Positions 40,047 through 49,904 are shown, counted from the first letter of the stretch. The stretch is DNA of 64,000 bases from Haloplanus sp. CK5-1 (GCF_037201915.1 NZ_CP147505.1:2728001-2792000), one strand, 5' to 3'. Numbers and translations: made by a program. The notes: generated by a model from the sequence alone, not told the origin.

Positions 40047-41216
40047 ATGACAGAACAACACTCCCGCATCGACGACGAACTGGCGAAACTCATCAGCGAA
40101 CTGGTATCGCGCGAGACCGAGAACCCACCCGGCAACGAGCGACGGGCCGCCGAATACGTTACGAACTGGCTTGCGGAGCGAGGTATCGACGCGGAGCTGA
40201 TCCGGGAACCGTACGAGGACCGCCCGCAGGTTGCGGCCCGCGTCGGAGCGGGCGACCCGACCGTCGTCCTCAACGGACACATCGACGTGGTGCCCGCAGG
40301 TAACCGCGAGGAGTGGTCTCATCCACCATACGACGCCGAAATCGAGGACGGGCGGCTGTACGGGCGAGGGAGCGCCGATATGAAGACCGGCGTCGCCATC
40401 GCGATGAAGGCGCTCGTGGATCTCGAGCAGGCCATCGACACCGACGCGCTCTCGGGTGGGCTCGTGTTCCACGGCGCGATCGGCGAGGAGACCGCCGAGC
40501 CCGGGACGAAGACGCTGCTCGAACGCGGCTACGACGGCGACTACGGGGTAGTGCTGGAGCCGACCGGGATGCGGACCGCGACCAGCGAGAAAGGGCTGGC
40601 GTGGTACGAGATCACGGTCGCCGGTGAGCCCTCCCACGCGAGTCGCCCGAACCAAGGCGACAACGCCATCTCGAACGCCCGACCGGTGCTCGCAGCGCTC
40701 GAAGCCTACGACGATCGGATCGGCGAACGCGAGGACGATCTCGTCGGGCAGGCCCACGCAACGGTGACCCAGATCGAGGCCGGCACCAAGGAGAACATCG
40801 TGCCCGAGGACGCCGTCATCACGATCGACAGGCGGTTTCTACCCTCGGAGTCGGCCGAAGGGATCGACGCGGAGATCGACGAGTTGCTCGCCGGCGTCGA
40901 GGCCGCTCACGATATCGAGACGTCGTGGCGCCGGACCCGGACCTACGAGTCGGCCGCGATCGAGCCCGACAGCCATCTCGCGGACGTCTTCCGGGAGGCC
41001 TCGGCCGAGTACGCCGACGTGCCGACCGATCCGTGGGGCATGAAGGCCTCGACCGACGTGCGAAACTTCGTCAACGACGCGGACGTCGAAGCGATCACGT
41101 GGGGGCCGGGCGATCTCGCGCAGGCCCACACCTACGACGAACACGTCACGTTGGCCGACGCAACCGCCGGCCTGCACGCCCTCGAAGACGCGCTCGAGGT
41201 GCTACTGGACGAGTAA
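40047..41216 (+). CDS. M20-family zinc deacylase (ArgE/DapE-like)
   Basis: The 389-residue enzyme has a complete M20 active site: NGHIDVVPAG, GRGSADMKTG, catalytic base and ligand in IGEETAEPGT, the LEPTG glutamate, GEPSHASRP in the lid domain and the C-terminal histidine in LAQAHTYDEH. Such enzymes remove acyl or carbamoyl groups from amino acids. Substrate choice is unclear; N-acetylated or N-carbamoylated amino acids are candidates. It is a close paralogue of the preceding gene, so they arose by tandem duplication and may form a heterodimer. ATG 40047 matches the paralogue N-terminus. Confidence 0.9.
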   Translation: MTEQHSRIDDELAKLISELVSRETENPPGNERRAAEYVTNWLAERGIDAELIREPYEDRPQVAARVGAGDPTVVLNGHIDVVPAGNREEWSHPPYDAEIEDGRLYGRGSADMKTGVAIAMKALVDLEQAIDTDALSGGLVFHGAIGEETAEPGTKTLLERGYDGDYGVVLEPTGMRTATSEKGLAWYEITVAGEPSHASRPNQGDNAISNARPVLAALEAYDDRIGEREDDLVGQAHATVTQIEAGTKENIVPEDAVITIDRRFLPSESAEGIDAEIDELLAGVEAAHDIETSWRRTRTYESAAIEPDSHLADVFREASAEYADVPTDPWGMKASTDVRNFVNDADVEAITWGPGDLAQAHTYDEHVTLADATAGLHALEDALEVLLDE

Positions 41217-41962
41217 CGTCGGGACATCCCGCCGAGAGTGCCGGCGGGGATCGGACGACCGCTCGCTCGCGACCGTCACGCTCGGTGCCACGGGCGCCGG
41301 CTTCCAAGAGGCGAGCACCTAGCACGTGCGTGTAAACCGGCTCGGGAAGCGCGAGCGGACACCCGAACCGGAGATTCGATATTCGGGTTCGATTGGCAGA
41401 AGTTTCACTTTCGAATACTATCTTTACTTTCGATAGTTCGGGCCGAACGTCCTCGAAAAGCGTCTCACGACCGGGGCGGACAGTCGATCGACAGCGGATC
41501 CGCGAGAGGGCTCCGAATCGGCTCCCGGTTGACGAACGGTGGTCCGAACCAGCGATCGGTAGTTCCGGCCGTGCCGTGACACCGAAACCGAACGAGACTC
41601 CACCAGAGACCCTTCGGACCACTACGATCGGTGTCACCGAACCACCGGGGAAACCGATCCCGTACCCGCCGCGTTTCTCGTCGGTGTTGCCCACACAGCC
41701 GACCCGCAGTGCAACGAAGAGGACTTCGAGTTTGGACCGATCGACGTGAAACGCGGAACGCGCCAAACCTATACTCGGAAGGACAGAACGACGAATTGTT
41801 TGGTTTCATACTGTTTCGACCGCGTCGAACCGGAGACCGCTTTGAACTGGGTTCGGCGTTTCGGTCGCGGGTACGATGCCCAAACTAAACCGGGCCCGGG
41901 ATCGAAACGTCGCAATCTCCACTCGAAGAGTTGCCCCCTCACTACGGTAGCCTATCGAGAAC
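41217..41962. other. Spacer with a third IS6-type remnant
   Basis: No intact gene. Around 41744-41880 the plus strand encodes VKRGTRQTYTRK, then FDRVEPETALNWVRRFGRGY. This resembles the C-terminal end of IS6 transposases (HVEPQTAESWLKALAV in the intact copy at the window start). The rest is unrecognised. Confidence 0.55.
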
Positions 41963-44377
41963 TCACAACCGCTCTAAGACCGCGTCGATCACCGCCGTCG
42001 TCGCCGGCCGATGGAGTGGTTCGTTCTCGTTCCCGCACTGTGAGCTCATCAGACAGGCCGGACAGCCAGTATCCCGACCACAGTCACAGTCGGCCACGCG
42101 TTCCCGGGTCCGCGTCGCGACCCGTTCGAAGTGATCGTAGATGCTGTGGGCGAACCCGACCCCGCCCTCGACGGCGTCGTGGACGAACCACACGGGTGCG
42201 TCTATCTCGGGATGCAGGACGGTGCTCAACCCGCCCAGATCGGAGGTGTCGAGGCGGAGTTCGAGCGGCGCCAGTTTGATCGTTCCGTGTTCAGCGCCGT
42301 GCAGACCGCCGCCGAGGGTCCACTCCCGATCACCCACGGCCGTCCCTTCGGGAGCGTCCAAGACGGACGTCCGCGGAACTGCATCCATCACGGTTCCCAA
42401 GATCGACCGCGGGAGTTTGACCCACATGAGTTGTGTCCGCAGCGAAATCGGATCGACGCCCGTCGGCTCGGGGGCACCGACCATCCGCCCCGTCTCGAGA
42501 TCGATCCGTTTGTACGAGTGGTGATGTACCTCCACGGTACCCTCACCGGCGTGCAGCGAGAAGCCGCCACCGAGGTCGACGGACCGTTCGCTCACCACGT
42601 CGTGGACCTGTTTGTCGCTCATCGTCTGTGTGTACTCGCGTGTCCCGACCGACCGAACCTCGACGACCGGTTGCGGACGATCCTCCAGAACGGCGGTCAC
42701 TTCGTACTGCTGGCCGTCGTAAAGCGCCAGGGCACCGGGGTGGTAGTCGCGATACACCCGCTCTTTCCCCAACGGCTCCATGTCGATCTCACCGTTCGTA
42801 CACCGAACCTCGTACTGTTGGTCGGTCGTCGCGTACATCGAGATCGTCGACTGGGGACGAGGCGGACCGTCGTACTGTGCGCCCCGATCCAAATCCCCGA
42901 CGAGTTGCCCCGCATCCCGCCACATCGTGATGGCACGTTCGAGTCGCTCTCGGGGACCGAACCACTCGGCGTCCGAGGCCGTCAGTGGTTGCTCGGCGGC
43001 CGCACAGAGGAGGTGCCGGGCGTACACCGCATCGTTCGTCAGATCGACCACCGCATCCTCGACGTCGTCACTCAGGAGATACTCCGGGTGATCGAGGATG
43101 TACTGATCGATCGCATCACTACGTGGGACGAACACGGACAGAGCATCCGAAGTCCCCCGACCGGCCCGCCCGATCTGTTGCCAGAAGGACTGTCGCGTCC
43201 CTGGATACCCCGAGAGGATGGTCGCGTCGACCGAACCGATATCGATCCCCAGTTCGAGTGCGTTCGTCGAGATGACGGCGTCGAGCGCCCCACCTTTGAG
43301 TTCGTTCTCGGTCGCGCGGCGCTTTCGCTTGCTCAGACCCGCGTGATACGGAGCGACGTCGAGATAGCCATCGTCCGGGCGTGCGCGTGCCGCACTGACC
43401 GCCTGCTTGACGCCGACTTCGGTTTCTTGGCGAGCGCGAGCGAAAGTGAGCGTCTGAACACCATTGAGGCCGAGATGGGCGGCGACGCCTGCCGCCTCCT
43501 CCGTTGTGTCGCGACGCATTGCGGGAACGGCCTCTTCCTCTGTGAGGGCCCTTCCGTCCAGTTCGTCCCCGTCGATCGGTGGCTGCCAGAACGCGATATC
43601 ACGTCGACCGCGCGGACTCCCGTCCTCGTCCACGACGGTGAACGTCGAACCGGTCAGTGCCTCGGAGTGGGCCGCTGGATTCCCGATCGTCGCCGTCGAG
43701 CAGACGAGTTGGGGATCGGCGCCGTAGTAGTCGATGATACGTCGCAGTCGCCGGAGCGTCCAGGCGACGTGCATCCCGTGGATACCGGTGTAGGTGTGAC
43801 TCTCGTCGAGGACGAGTAATTCGCAGTTTCGGTAGACGTCGCGCCAGTTCACGTGGTCGTTCAGATAGACGTTGATGCCGGCGAAATTCGAGATGATGAC
43901 GTCGGCTTGGTCACGGACACGCGGTCGGCGGTCGCCCGGGGTGTCCCCGTCGTATTTCTCCGCTTTCGCGTCGACACCGAGTCGGTCGAAGAGGTCGTTT
44001 ATCGCTTGTTCCTGATCGGTGCTGAGTGCCTTCGTTGGATAGAGGAAGAGCGCCCGTGCGTCGGGATGCTGCCGTTTGAGCAACGCGAAATAGAGAGTGT
44101 AGATCCACGTTTTGCCGGATGCCGTCGACGTGGCAACCGTCACGTTCTCGCCGGCGCGTAAGTGCTCCAGCGCTGTCGCCTGATGGGCGTAGAGGTCCGT
44201 TTCGAGTGCCGTCGCAATATCGGGTGGGAGGACAGTCTCGGCGTCGACGTGGTCGGCCTCCCGGGGGGGTTGTGTCTGCGTGTGTACCAACTGGTCGTCG
44301 TACTCGGGATACGTGCCGCTCAGTGTCGCGGGTCGGAGGAGTGCCCCGGCAGACGGATCGATCGAGTGGTCGGTCAT
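41963..44377 (-). CDS. MrfA/Hrq1-type DEAD-like DNA repair helicase
   Basis: The 804-residue superfamily 2 helicase has motif I in ATSTASGKTW, motif II LVLDESHTY (DESH), motif III STATIGNP and motif VI QQIGRAGRG. The C-terminal DUF1998-type region ends in a four-cysteine cluster (CDC, CPACLMSSQCG). This is the layout of MrfA (YprA) of Bacillus, which with MrfB repairs mitomycin-type DNA damage, and of the related Hrq1 group. The start overlaps by 4 nt the stop of an exonuclease gene that matches MrfB, supporting a conserved two-protein repair machine. It unwinds DNA 3' to 5' in studied relatives. Confidence 0.88.
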   Translation of the reverse strand: MTDHSIDPSAGALLRPATLSGTYPEYDDQLVHTQTQPPREADHVDAETVLPPDIATALETDLYAHQATALEHLRAGENVTVATSTASGKTWIYTLYFALLKRQHPDARALFLYPTKALSTDQEQAINDLFDRLGVDAKAEKYDGDTPGDRRPRVRDQADVIISNFAGINVYLNDHVNWRDVYRNCELLVLDESHTYTGIHGMHVAWTLRRLRRIIDYYGADPQLVCSTATIGNPAAHSEALTGSTFTVVDEDGSPRGRRDIAFWQPPIDGDELDGRALTEEEAVPAMRRDTTEEAAGVAAHLGLNGVQTLTFARARQETEVGVKQAVSAARARPDDGYLDVAPYHAGLSKRKRRATENELKGGALDAVISTNALELGIDIGSVDATILSGYPGTRQSFWQQIGRAGRGTSDALSVFVPRSDAIDQYILDHPEYLLSDDVEDAVVDLTNDAVYARHLLCAAAEQPLTASDAEWFGPRERLERAITMWRDAGQLVGDLDRGAQYDGPPRPQSTISMYATTDQQYEVRCTNGEIDMEPLGKERVYRDYHPGALALYDGQQYEVTAVLEDRPQPVVEVRSVGTREYTQTMSDKQVHDVVSERSVDLGGGFSLHAGEGTVEVHHHSYKRIDLETGRMVGAPEPTGVDPISLRTQLMWVKLPRSILGTVMDAVPRTSVLDAPEGTAVGDREWTLGGGLHGAEHGTIKLAPLELRLDTSDLGGLSTVLHPEIDAPVWFVHDAVEGGVGFAHSIYDHFERVATRTRERVADCDCGRDTGCPACLMSSQCGNENEPLHRPATTAVIDAVLERL

Positions 44378-45834
44378 CGTCGGAAATCACCGAGTGTGCC
44401 CTGGGTACTGGTCGTCGACGAACTGTACCCCTCGCGAGTGTCAACTCCGGTATCGGTCCGCGACGCATCGGCTATCGCGTCGAAGACGTGAGCGAGTGCA
44501 CGAACGTCGTCCTCGCAGTAGCGTCGGTGTCGATTCCAGTCGAGTTCCGTCGCATCACAGGGATTGGACTGCCAGCGCTGGAACAGTCGGGCGACCGACG
44601 CACCGCTGAGGCCCGTCTCGTCGGAGTCCCAGCCCAGCGTCGAAGCCACGTCTTCGAGTTTGTTGGTCCGGCCGGGCAGTACCGCGTTACCCTCGTCGGT
44701 TGCCCAACGGTAGGGATCGAACAGCCACAGCTCCCGCCAGGCATCGAGATACTGCGGACAGTGGCGCTCGATGTGTTCCTCCAGAACCGGGAAATCGAAG
44801 CCGTATCCGTTGTAGGCGACGATGGGCCGGTTCGTGACGTTCTCGGTCAACCACGACATGAACCCAGTAACGGCTTCCCCGGGAGTGTCGGGGTCGCGAG
44901 CCACGAACGAGAGGTACGATTCGGATCCCGCCCGATCCAACACGCCGATCATCCAGACCACCGTCGGCGAGAGCCCGTCGGTCTCGATGTCGACGAACAC
45001 GGGGTCGGCGTGAGGGAATCCGTCGTCGCTAAACCGGCGGACCTCGCCCTCGACCGTCGCCGTTGCACCGTCGACGACCCTCTTCGCTGTGGATCGCCCG
45101 AACCCCGGAAGCTCCTGAAGCTCGGTAATGTCGGCCGACGCGACGTCCGTCCGAGAGTCATATCCCGCCTCCCGAAGGGTCTCGGCCCGGGACCGACCGA
45201 CCTGTGGAAGCGCGCGAATACCGAACGCGTCCGGCGCAAACGTGCGCGTCGACACCACGCCGTCCGCGTGGAGTTTGAGGTGAGCCATGGCGTCTCCCTG
45301 TTGGCCCTGGCGGACGTTTGCCCCCGGCATGACACCGTGCACCAGCAGGTCGCCCCACTCGGATCGATACGACGGATTGGCGTTCGTAGTCAAGTGGGTG
45401 TACGAGCCGCCGAGTGATGCTGGTTGGAGGGCGTCGATGTATGCTTCCCGACCCTCGAGGCGGGTTTCGAGGTGTGTCAGGTCGATTTCGATCGTCAGCA
45501 GATCCGAGAGCAGATAGAGCTCGCCGCCATCCGTGAGCGATCCGTCGCGGAGCGACTCCGGGAGCGAGGACAAGCCATCGATATCGTCGATCACCACCAC
45601 TCCGACCGACCCGTTCGTCTGCGTTTGGACGCGGTCGGTCGTGTAGCCACCAACGGTCGCTATCGGACAGTCCGTCGGTGCGATCCGTCGCAATCGGTGT
45701 TCGTGTTGCGGTTCGGTCGCAACGATCAGATCGGGGTCTACGAACCGAACCGAGTCGGTGAACTGCTCGTGTGTGAGCCGGGCGAGTGCCGACGCCGAGT
45801 ACACGAGTAGATCGAGTCGGTCCGTGGTCGTCAT
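44374..45834 (-). CDS. MrfB/YprB-type RNase H-fold exonuclease with helix-hairpin-helix
   Basis: The 486-residue protein has a central helix-hairpin-helix DNA-binding region (IRALPQVGRSRAETLREAGY and ITELQELPGFGRSTAKRVVDGA). A C-terminal RNase H-like 3'-5' exonuclease follows, with acidic residues in FVDIETDGLSP, NGYGFDFPVLEEH and the final YCEDDVRALAHVF. The order exonuclease then helicase, with 4-nt overlap, mirrors the functional partnership of MrfB with MrfA, though the gene order in Bacillus is reversed. ATG 45834 is chosen over longer frames: a TATA-like TATACC lies about 35-40 nt upstream and the extra N-terminal codons are not protein-like. Confidence 0.85.
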   Translation of the reverse strand: MTTTDRLDLLVYSASALARLTHEQFTDSVRFVDPDLIVATEPQHEHRLRRIAPTDCPIATVGGYTTDRVQTQTNGSVGVVVIDDIDGLSSLPESLRDGSLTDGGELYLLSDLLTIEIDLTHLETRLEGREAYIDALQPASLGGSYTHLTTNANPSYRSEWGDLLVHGVMPGANVRQGQQGDAMAHLKLHADGVVSTRTFAPDAFGIRALPQVGRSRAETLREAGYDSRTDVASADITELQELPGFGRSTAKRVVDGATATVEGEVRRFSDDGFPHADPVFVDIETDGLSPTVVWMIGVLDRAGSESYLSFVARDPDTPGEAVTGFMSWLTENVTNRPIVAYNGYGFDFPVLEEHIERHCPQYLDAWRELWLFDPYRWATDEGNAVLPGRTNKLEDVASTLGWDSDETGLSGASVARLFQRWQSNPCDATELDWNRHRRYCEDDVRALAHVFDAIADASRTDTGVDTREGYSSSTTSTQGTLGDFRR

Positions 45835-45894
45835 TCCGAATACATCCTCGATATCGGCTGTCGGTATATGAAGGCTCGGGGGACGGGGAGCGTT

Positions 45895-46520
45895 GCGAGA
45901 CGGAACGAGGCGGTCGAGGGAGCGGGTCCACGCTCGGTTCCGACCACCTCGGCGGCGATAGCGGTCGTCTCGAGTTGGAGTGTCCGGTGCGAGAGGCGAC
46001 ACTCGAGCCGGCGATGGTGCTCGGTATCCGCCTCCAGTTGGCTGTATTGTCACTTTCGGATACAGTCTCGATTCGCTAGCTGTTGGGTGTCGATCGTCCT
46101 CGAAGCACCGCGCACCGATGGGTACAGACGGTACTGATCCGACTCACGCCGTGATCGACGAAACCGTGATTCGACTCGACGACGACCGATACTGGTTGTA
46201 TGCTGCTGTCGATCCCAACCACCTGCGCCACGTTCGGCTCGATCCGGCGAAAGACACCGCGACGACCTCGCTGTTTCTCTCGGAATCGCGTGAGACACGT
46301 CGGGTCGACGACGCAGTCTCGCCCGTCGACGGTGCACCGTAGCTGCAGACGGCTTGCCGTCGTCACGGACGCCGATTCCTGCATGTGACACACGGAAATC
46401 GGAACGCCGCCGAACGTGTCGTCCGTGAAACGAAACGTCGACCGACGTTCAACTACGTTCAGTCGCGTCGAACCGACTGCCGCCGAACATCGACCACGAG
46501 CGTTTGCTTCCGTACGGGAC
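45895..46520 (+). pseudogene. Decayed IS6-family transposase, copy B
   Basis: It reads SGRLELECPVREATLEPAM, LGIRLQLAVLSLSDTVSI, stop, LLGVDRPRSTAHRWVQ. In a shifted frame it continues HAVIDETVIRLDDDRYWLYA, then TTSLFLSESRE and HGNRNAAERV-like text. Stops and frameshifts make it inactive. It matches copy A near 30 kb through most of its length. Together the two bracket the catabolic and MrfAB genes. Confidence 0.82.
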
Positions 46521-46625
46521 TAGCATCTTAGACACTACCAACGACCATATCCGATGTGGAAAAACAGTGTGCTATCATAAATCACGTGACGATTATTATC
46601 GAATGGGCAGAACTCGCTGTGTTAG

Positions 46626-47235
46626 ATGACGATAGGGAACGCATCTGAGACGATCATTCGGGCACTAGTGATCGAACCCGCAGGGGGTGACCTCACACCA
46701 CAGCTCACCCGCGAGAAACGGGACGATTTCGAACTGCTGACGGTTTCCTCTCTGGAAAACGCACGGTCGGTTCTCACTGCGGAACACGTCGACTGTATCG
46801 TCACCCGTCACAGTCCGCCGGTGATCGACAGCGTAGAAATTCTCTCCGCGTTACGGGACGATCACCCCGAATTATCCATTCTCATCGCGACGGGGATGGC
46901 ACACGCCGACCACGTTCTCGACAGTTCAGCAACCGGTATCGTCGAAATGACCGACGGTGAGGTCCACGAAGGGCTCGTCGTCAACCAGATCGCGTCCGTC
47001 GTCTCACGCGTCCGTGAACGTCGCAACTACGAATCTCGGTTGCAGGCGAGTCAGGAGAGTCTGCAGTGACTCCATCGAATCAGTTCGGATCCCGAGGCAT
47101 CGTTTATAGAACAAGTTCACCAGATGCTCTCGTTTGGGGCCGACGTGTTCGGCATGGACATCGCGTTCCTCGCCCGTATCGACGCGGAGGCTGGTGGTTT
47201 CGAGGTGGTGGCGCAGAGGGCGATCACGAACTGAT
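46626..47235 (+). pseudogene. Truncated receiver/GAF sensor-kinase gene
   Basis: The first 147 codons from ATG 46626 give a degenerate receiver domain (VDCIVTRHSPPVIDSVEILSA, where the phosphoacceptor aspartate is not obvious) ending in a linker (RERRNYESRLQASQESLQ). A stop at 47067-47069 is followed, in another frame, by a GAF start (FIEQVHQMLSFGADVFGMDI, then FEVVAQRAITN) that ends at 47235. The rest is missing and a DDE insertion sequence starts 32 bp later. Truncation and shift both argue for a dead gene. Confidence 0.78.
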
Positions 47236-47266
47236 TCAGGCTGGAGTCTCCAATAACCTCTCACAC

Positions 47267-48335
47267 GAGGGTGTCATAGAACAGTTCGCATACCAAAGAG
47301 CAGGGTGAACGCTGAGGTGGAATGAGTTCAGCGACCCTGCAAGATGATCCTTCGGTAGAATCGTTCTTCAATGCCGTGGAAACGGAGACGTTGGCGTTGT
47401 TCGAGCACCTCTCCTTCGAGTTTCTTGAAGGGTTCGACGTGTTCGCCCCGGCGGAGACGGGGCGAACACGAGATCTTGAGCCGCCCGAGATGATGCGTGG
47501 CTTTCTCCATTGCTATTACAAGAACATCTACGGTATCCGTCCGGTTGCACGAGAACTGAACAACACCGTTGTCTGGCTCAGCTGTAGCTTCGATCGACCG
47601 CCGTCGAGAGACGCGGTCGATCGATTCCTCACTGATCTTGAGCACGTTGTTGACCGGGTCTTCGACCATCTCGTCGAGCAGGCCGCCTTGCGGGGCCTGC
47701 TCGACTTGACGTATTCTATCGATTCAACCGACGTGAGAGCGATGCCCGCCGATCCAGACGCATCGAAGTGCTATGATCCAACCGATGACGAGTACTACTA
47801 CGGCTACGGCTGCACGATCGTCTCAACCGGGCAAAAGATCCCGATTGCAGCCGAGTTCACCGAGAGCAAACAAGCACCAGAAGAGACGGCGATGCGCGTC
47901 ACGCGTGACGCGCTCGCCGTCGGGAAACCGATGTGGATGCTTGGAGACAGTGCCTACGACACGCTCGACTGGCACGACCACCTGCTGGCCGCAGGGGTCG
48001 TGCCAGTCGCTCCGTACAATCCACGAAACACCGACGACCCGAAAGATATCGAGTACAGGGTAGAAGACCGCATTGAAAAACACAGCAACGACGTTCAGCT
48101 GAAGCAATCAACGCTAGACGAGACGTACAACCGCCGGAGTGGCGTCGAACGAACCAACGAATCAGTCAAGGGCTGCGGCCTCGGGCGAACGCACGCCCGA
48201 GGCCGCGTCCATGCACGAGCGCAGGTGTTCCTCGCGTTGTGTCTGCGCCTCGTCGTCGCAATCACCAACTACGAACGCGGAGACAATCCGGGAAGCACAA
48301 TCATCACGGTGTGAGAAGAGTTCTATGACACCCTC
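47267..48335. mobile_element. Insertion sequence with 16-bp perfect inverted repeats
   Basis: GAGGGTGTCATAGAAC at 47267-47282 is repeated inverted at 48320-48335. The 1,069-bp element holds one intact transposase gene. I see no direct repeat in the flanks (TCACAC on the left, AAATAA on the right), which suggests a deletion or recombination at the site after insertion, in keeping with the truncated kinase on its left. Confidence 0.85.
47322..48314 (+). CDS. DDE transposase (IS4/IS5 superfamily)
   Basis: The 330-residue transposase has a DDE-type core. The first aspartate lies in YSIDSTDVRAMPAD, the second in PMWMLGDSAYDTLDWH and the glutamate in the YNRRSGVERTNESVKGCGLG block. The N-terminal part (FLEGFDVFAP to FHCYY-like region GFLHCYYKNIYGIRPVAREL) is the usual helical domain. 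The frame is intact and spans the whole element, so it may be active. Confidence 0.88.
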   Translation: MSSATLQDDPSVESFFNAVETETLALFEHLSFEFLEGFDVFAPAETGRTRDLEPPEMMRGFLHCYYKNIYGIRPVARELNNTVVWLSCSFDRPPSRDAVDRFLTDLEHVVDRVFDHLVEQAALRGLLDLTYSIDSTDVRAMPADPDASKCYDPTDDEYYYGYGCTIVSTGQKIPIAAEFTESKQAPEETAMRVTRDALAVGKPMWMLGDSAYDTLDWHDHLLAAGVVPVAPYNPRNTDDPKDIEYRVEDRIEKHSNDVQLKQSTLDETYNRRSGVERTNESVKGCGLGRTHARGRVHARAQVFLALCLRLVVAITNYERGDNPGSTIITV

Positions 48336-48509
48336 AAATAAAAACAAAAAATTACTTAACTGAGCCACTGGCATCGTCCGCGTAAGAACAGCCTGTCCCC
48401 TAGGTGGCGTCCGTTTCCTCATAGTGAGACGGGTTGTAGGCACCGGTGGAACTCTCCCCGCGTGTCTGCGGTGATGTGCTTGCCTCGGACGGTTCTGGGA
48501 GCTACGGAG

Positions 48510-49904
48510 ATGGATGATACACTCACACGGGCCGATGCGCCGATGGACGACCGAATTCTCGTTCTTCACGTCGACGACGAACCCCAAGTGGCCGACCTGA
48601 CCGTCGAGTCGTTGGAGGCGACGACCGGCGGGTTCGACGTCCGCACCGAAACGGATCCACACGAAGCCCTCGGGCAGTTGTCCGTCGATCCGATCGACTG
48701 TGTCATCAGCGATTACCGGATGCCTGGGCTGGACGGCATCGAACTGCTCCGCGCCGTCCGTGAGGAGTATCCCAATCTGCCGTTCATCCTGTTCACGGGA
48801 GATGGCAGCGAGGAGGTCGCTTCCGAGGCGATAGATGCGGGCGTAACCTCCTACGTCCGGAAGGGCGGCACCGACGTGTACGACCGACTCGCAAACGCCG
48901 TTCGGAACGCGGTCGGCCGCCGCCGCTCCGAACGACGAGCCCGGATCGCTCGAGACCGACTGCTCGCGCTCTACGAGCAAACTGACGGGTTTTACATTCT
49001 CGATTCGGAGTGGAACGTCGTCTACTGGAATCAGACGATCGCAGACAGAACGGAGTTGCCGGCCGACGAGGTGCTCGATGAGAACTTCTGGGACGTGTTC
49101 CCCGAAGCGACTGAGACGCATGTGCACAACGTCTTCCAGCGTGCGATGTCGTCCGGTGAACCGACGGAGTTCGAAACGAACTACGAGCCCTTCGGATACT
49201 GGGTCGAACTCCGAGTGTATCCCGTCGAGAACGGTCTCTTCGTCCACTCGCGGGAGATCAGCGAGAAAAAAGAGCGCGAGCAGGAGATGGAGCGGCGCAA
49301 CCACATTCTGGAATCGTTTGCCAGTACGGTGTCACACGACCTGCGAAACCCCCTCAACGTGGCCGAAGGGAACCTCCAACTGGCACAGGAGACGGGTGAT
49401 TTCGAGCACCTCGAAGAGGTCGCACAGGCACACAATCGCATGCGGAACCTCATCGACGAACTGCTCCGACTGGCGCGCGGTGAGGAGTTAGAACTCACCC
49501 TCGTGTCGGTCCAGGGGGTCGCCGAGCGGGCGTGGGACACCGTCTCCTCGGGGGCGACTGAACTGATACTCGACGCGGACTCGGAGATCCGAGCGCACGA
49601 ATCGCAGTTGCAACGGCTCTTCGAGAACCTCTTCTGGAACGCTATCGACCACGGAGACGCTTCGACGATTCGGGTCGGGATGCTCGATGACGGCCTGTTC
49701 GTCGAGGACGACGGCCCGGGTATCTCTCCGACGGAACGCCAGACGGTGTTCGATTCGGGATACTCGACGGCCGAGGGGAGCCCGGGCTACGGGCTCTCGA
49801 TCGTGAGAGGGATCGTCGAAACCCACGCCTGGGATATCGAAATCGCGGAGAGTGCCGCGGGCGGCGCGCGGTTCGAAATCACGGGGCTCGATCGCGAAGC
49901 GTGA
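48510..49904 (+). CDS. Receiver-PAS sensor histidine kinase
   Basis: The 464-residue hybrid protein has a receiver (VLHVDDEP, phosphoacceptor aspartate in DCVISDYRMPGLDG), a PAS domain (GFYILDSEWNVVYWNQTIAD, FWDVFPEA), a phosphoacceptor helix VSHDLRNPLNVAEG and an HATPase with EDDGPGISPTE and GYGLSIVRGIVE. It has no membrane segment, so it senses a cytoplasmic cue. The start could be ATG 48510 or 48543; the receiver begins only after the latter. It lies just right of the DDE element and is the only intact kinase of the left half of this signalling zone. Confidence 0.88.
   Translation: MDDTLTRADAPMDDRILVLHVDDEPQVADLTVESLEATTGGFDVRTETDPHEALGQLSVDPIDCVISDYRMPGLDGIELLRAVREEYPNLPFILFTGDGSEEVASEAIDAGVTSYVRKGGTDVYDRLANAVRNAVGRRRSERRARIARDRLLALYEQTDGFYILDSEWNVVYWNQTIADRTELPADEVLDENFWDVFPEATETHVHNVFQRAMSSGEPTEFETNYEPFGYWVELRVYPVENGLFVHSREISEKKEREQEMERRNHILESFASTVSHDLRNPLNVAEGNLQLAQETGDFEHLEEVAQAHNRMRNLIDELLRLARGEELELTLVSVQGVAERAWDTVSSGATELILDADSEIRAHESQLQRLFENLFWNAIDHGDASTIRVGMLDDGLFVEDDGPGISPTERQTVFDSGYSTAEGSPGYGLSIVRGIVETHAWDIEIAESAAGGARFEITGLDREA

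Noticed and set aside
42131-43819. A 562-codon plus-strand ORF opposite the helicase
   Set aside because: It is a GC-driven shadow of the minus-strand helicase, whose motifs and codon pattern are clear.
46080-46345. An open frame around the DETVIRLDDDRYWLYA motif as a real gene
   Set aside because: It is the catalytic part of a decayed IS6 transposase with stops and shifts on both sides.
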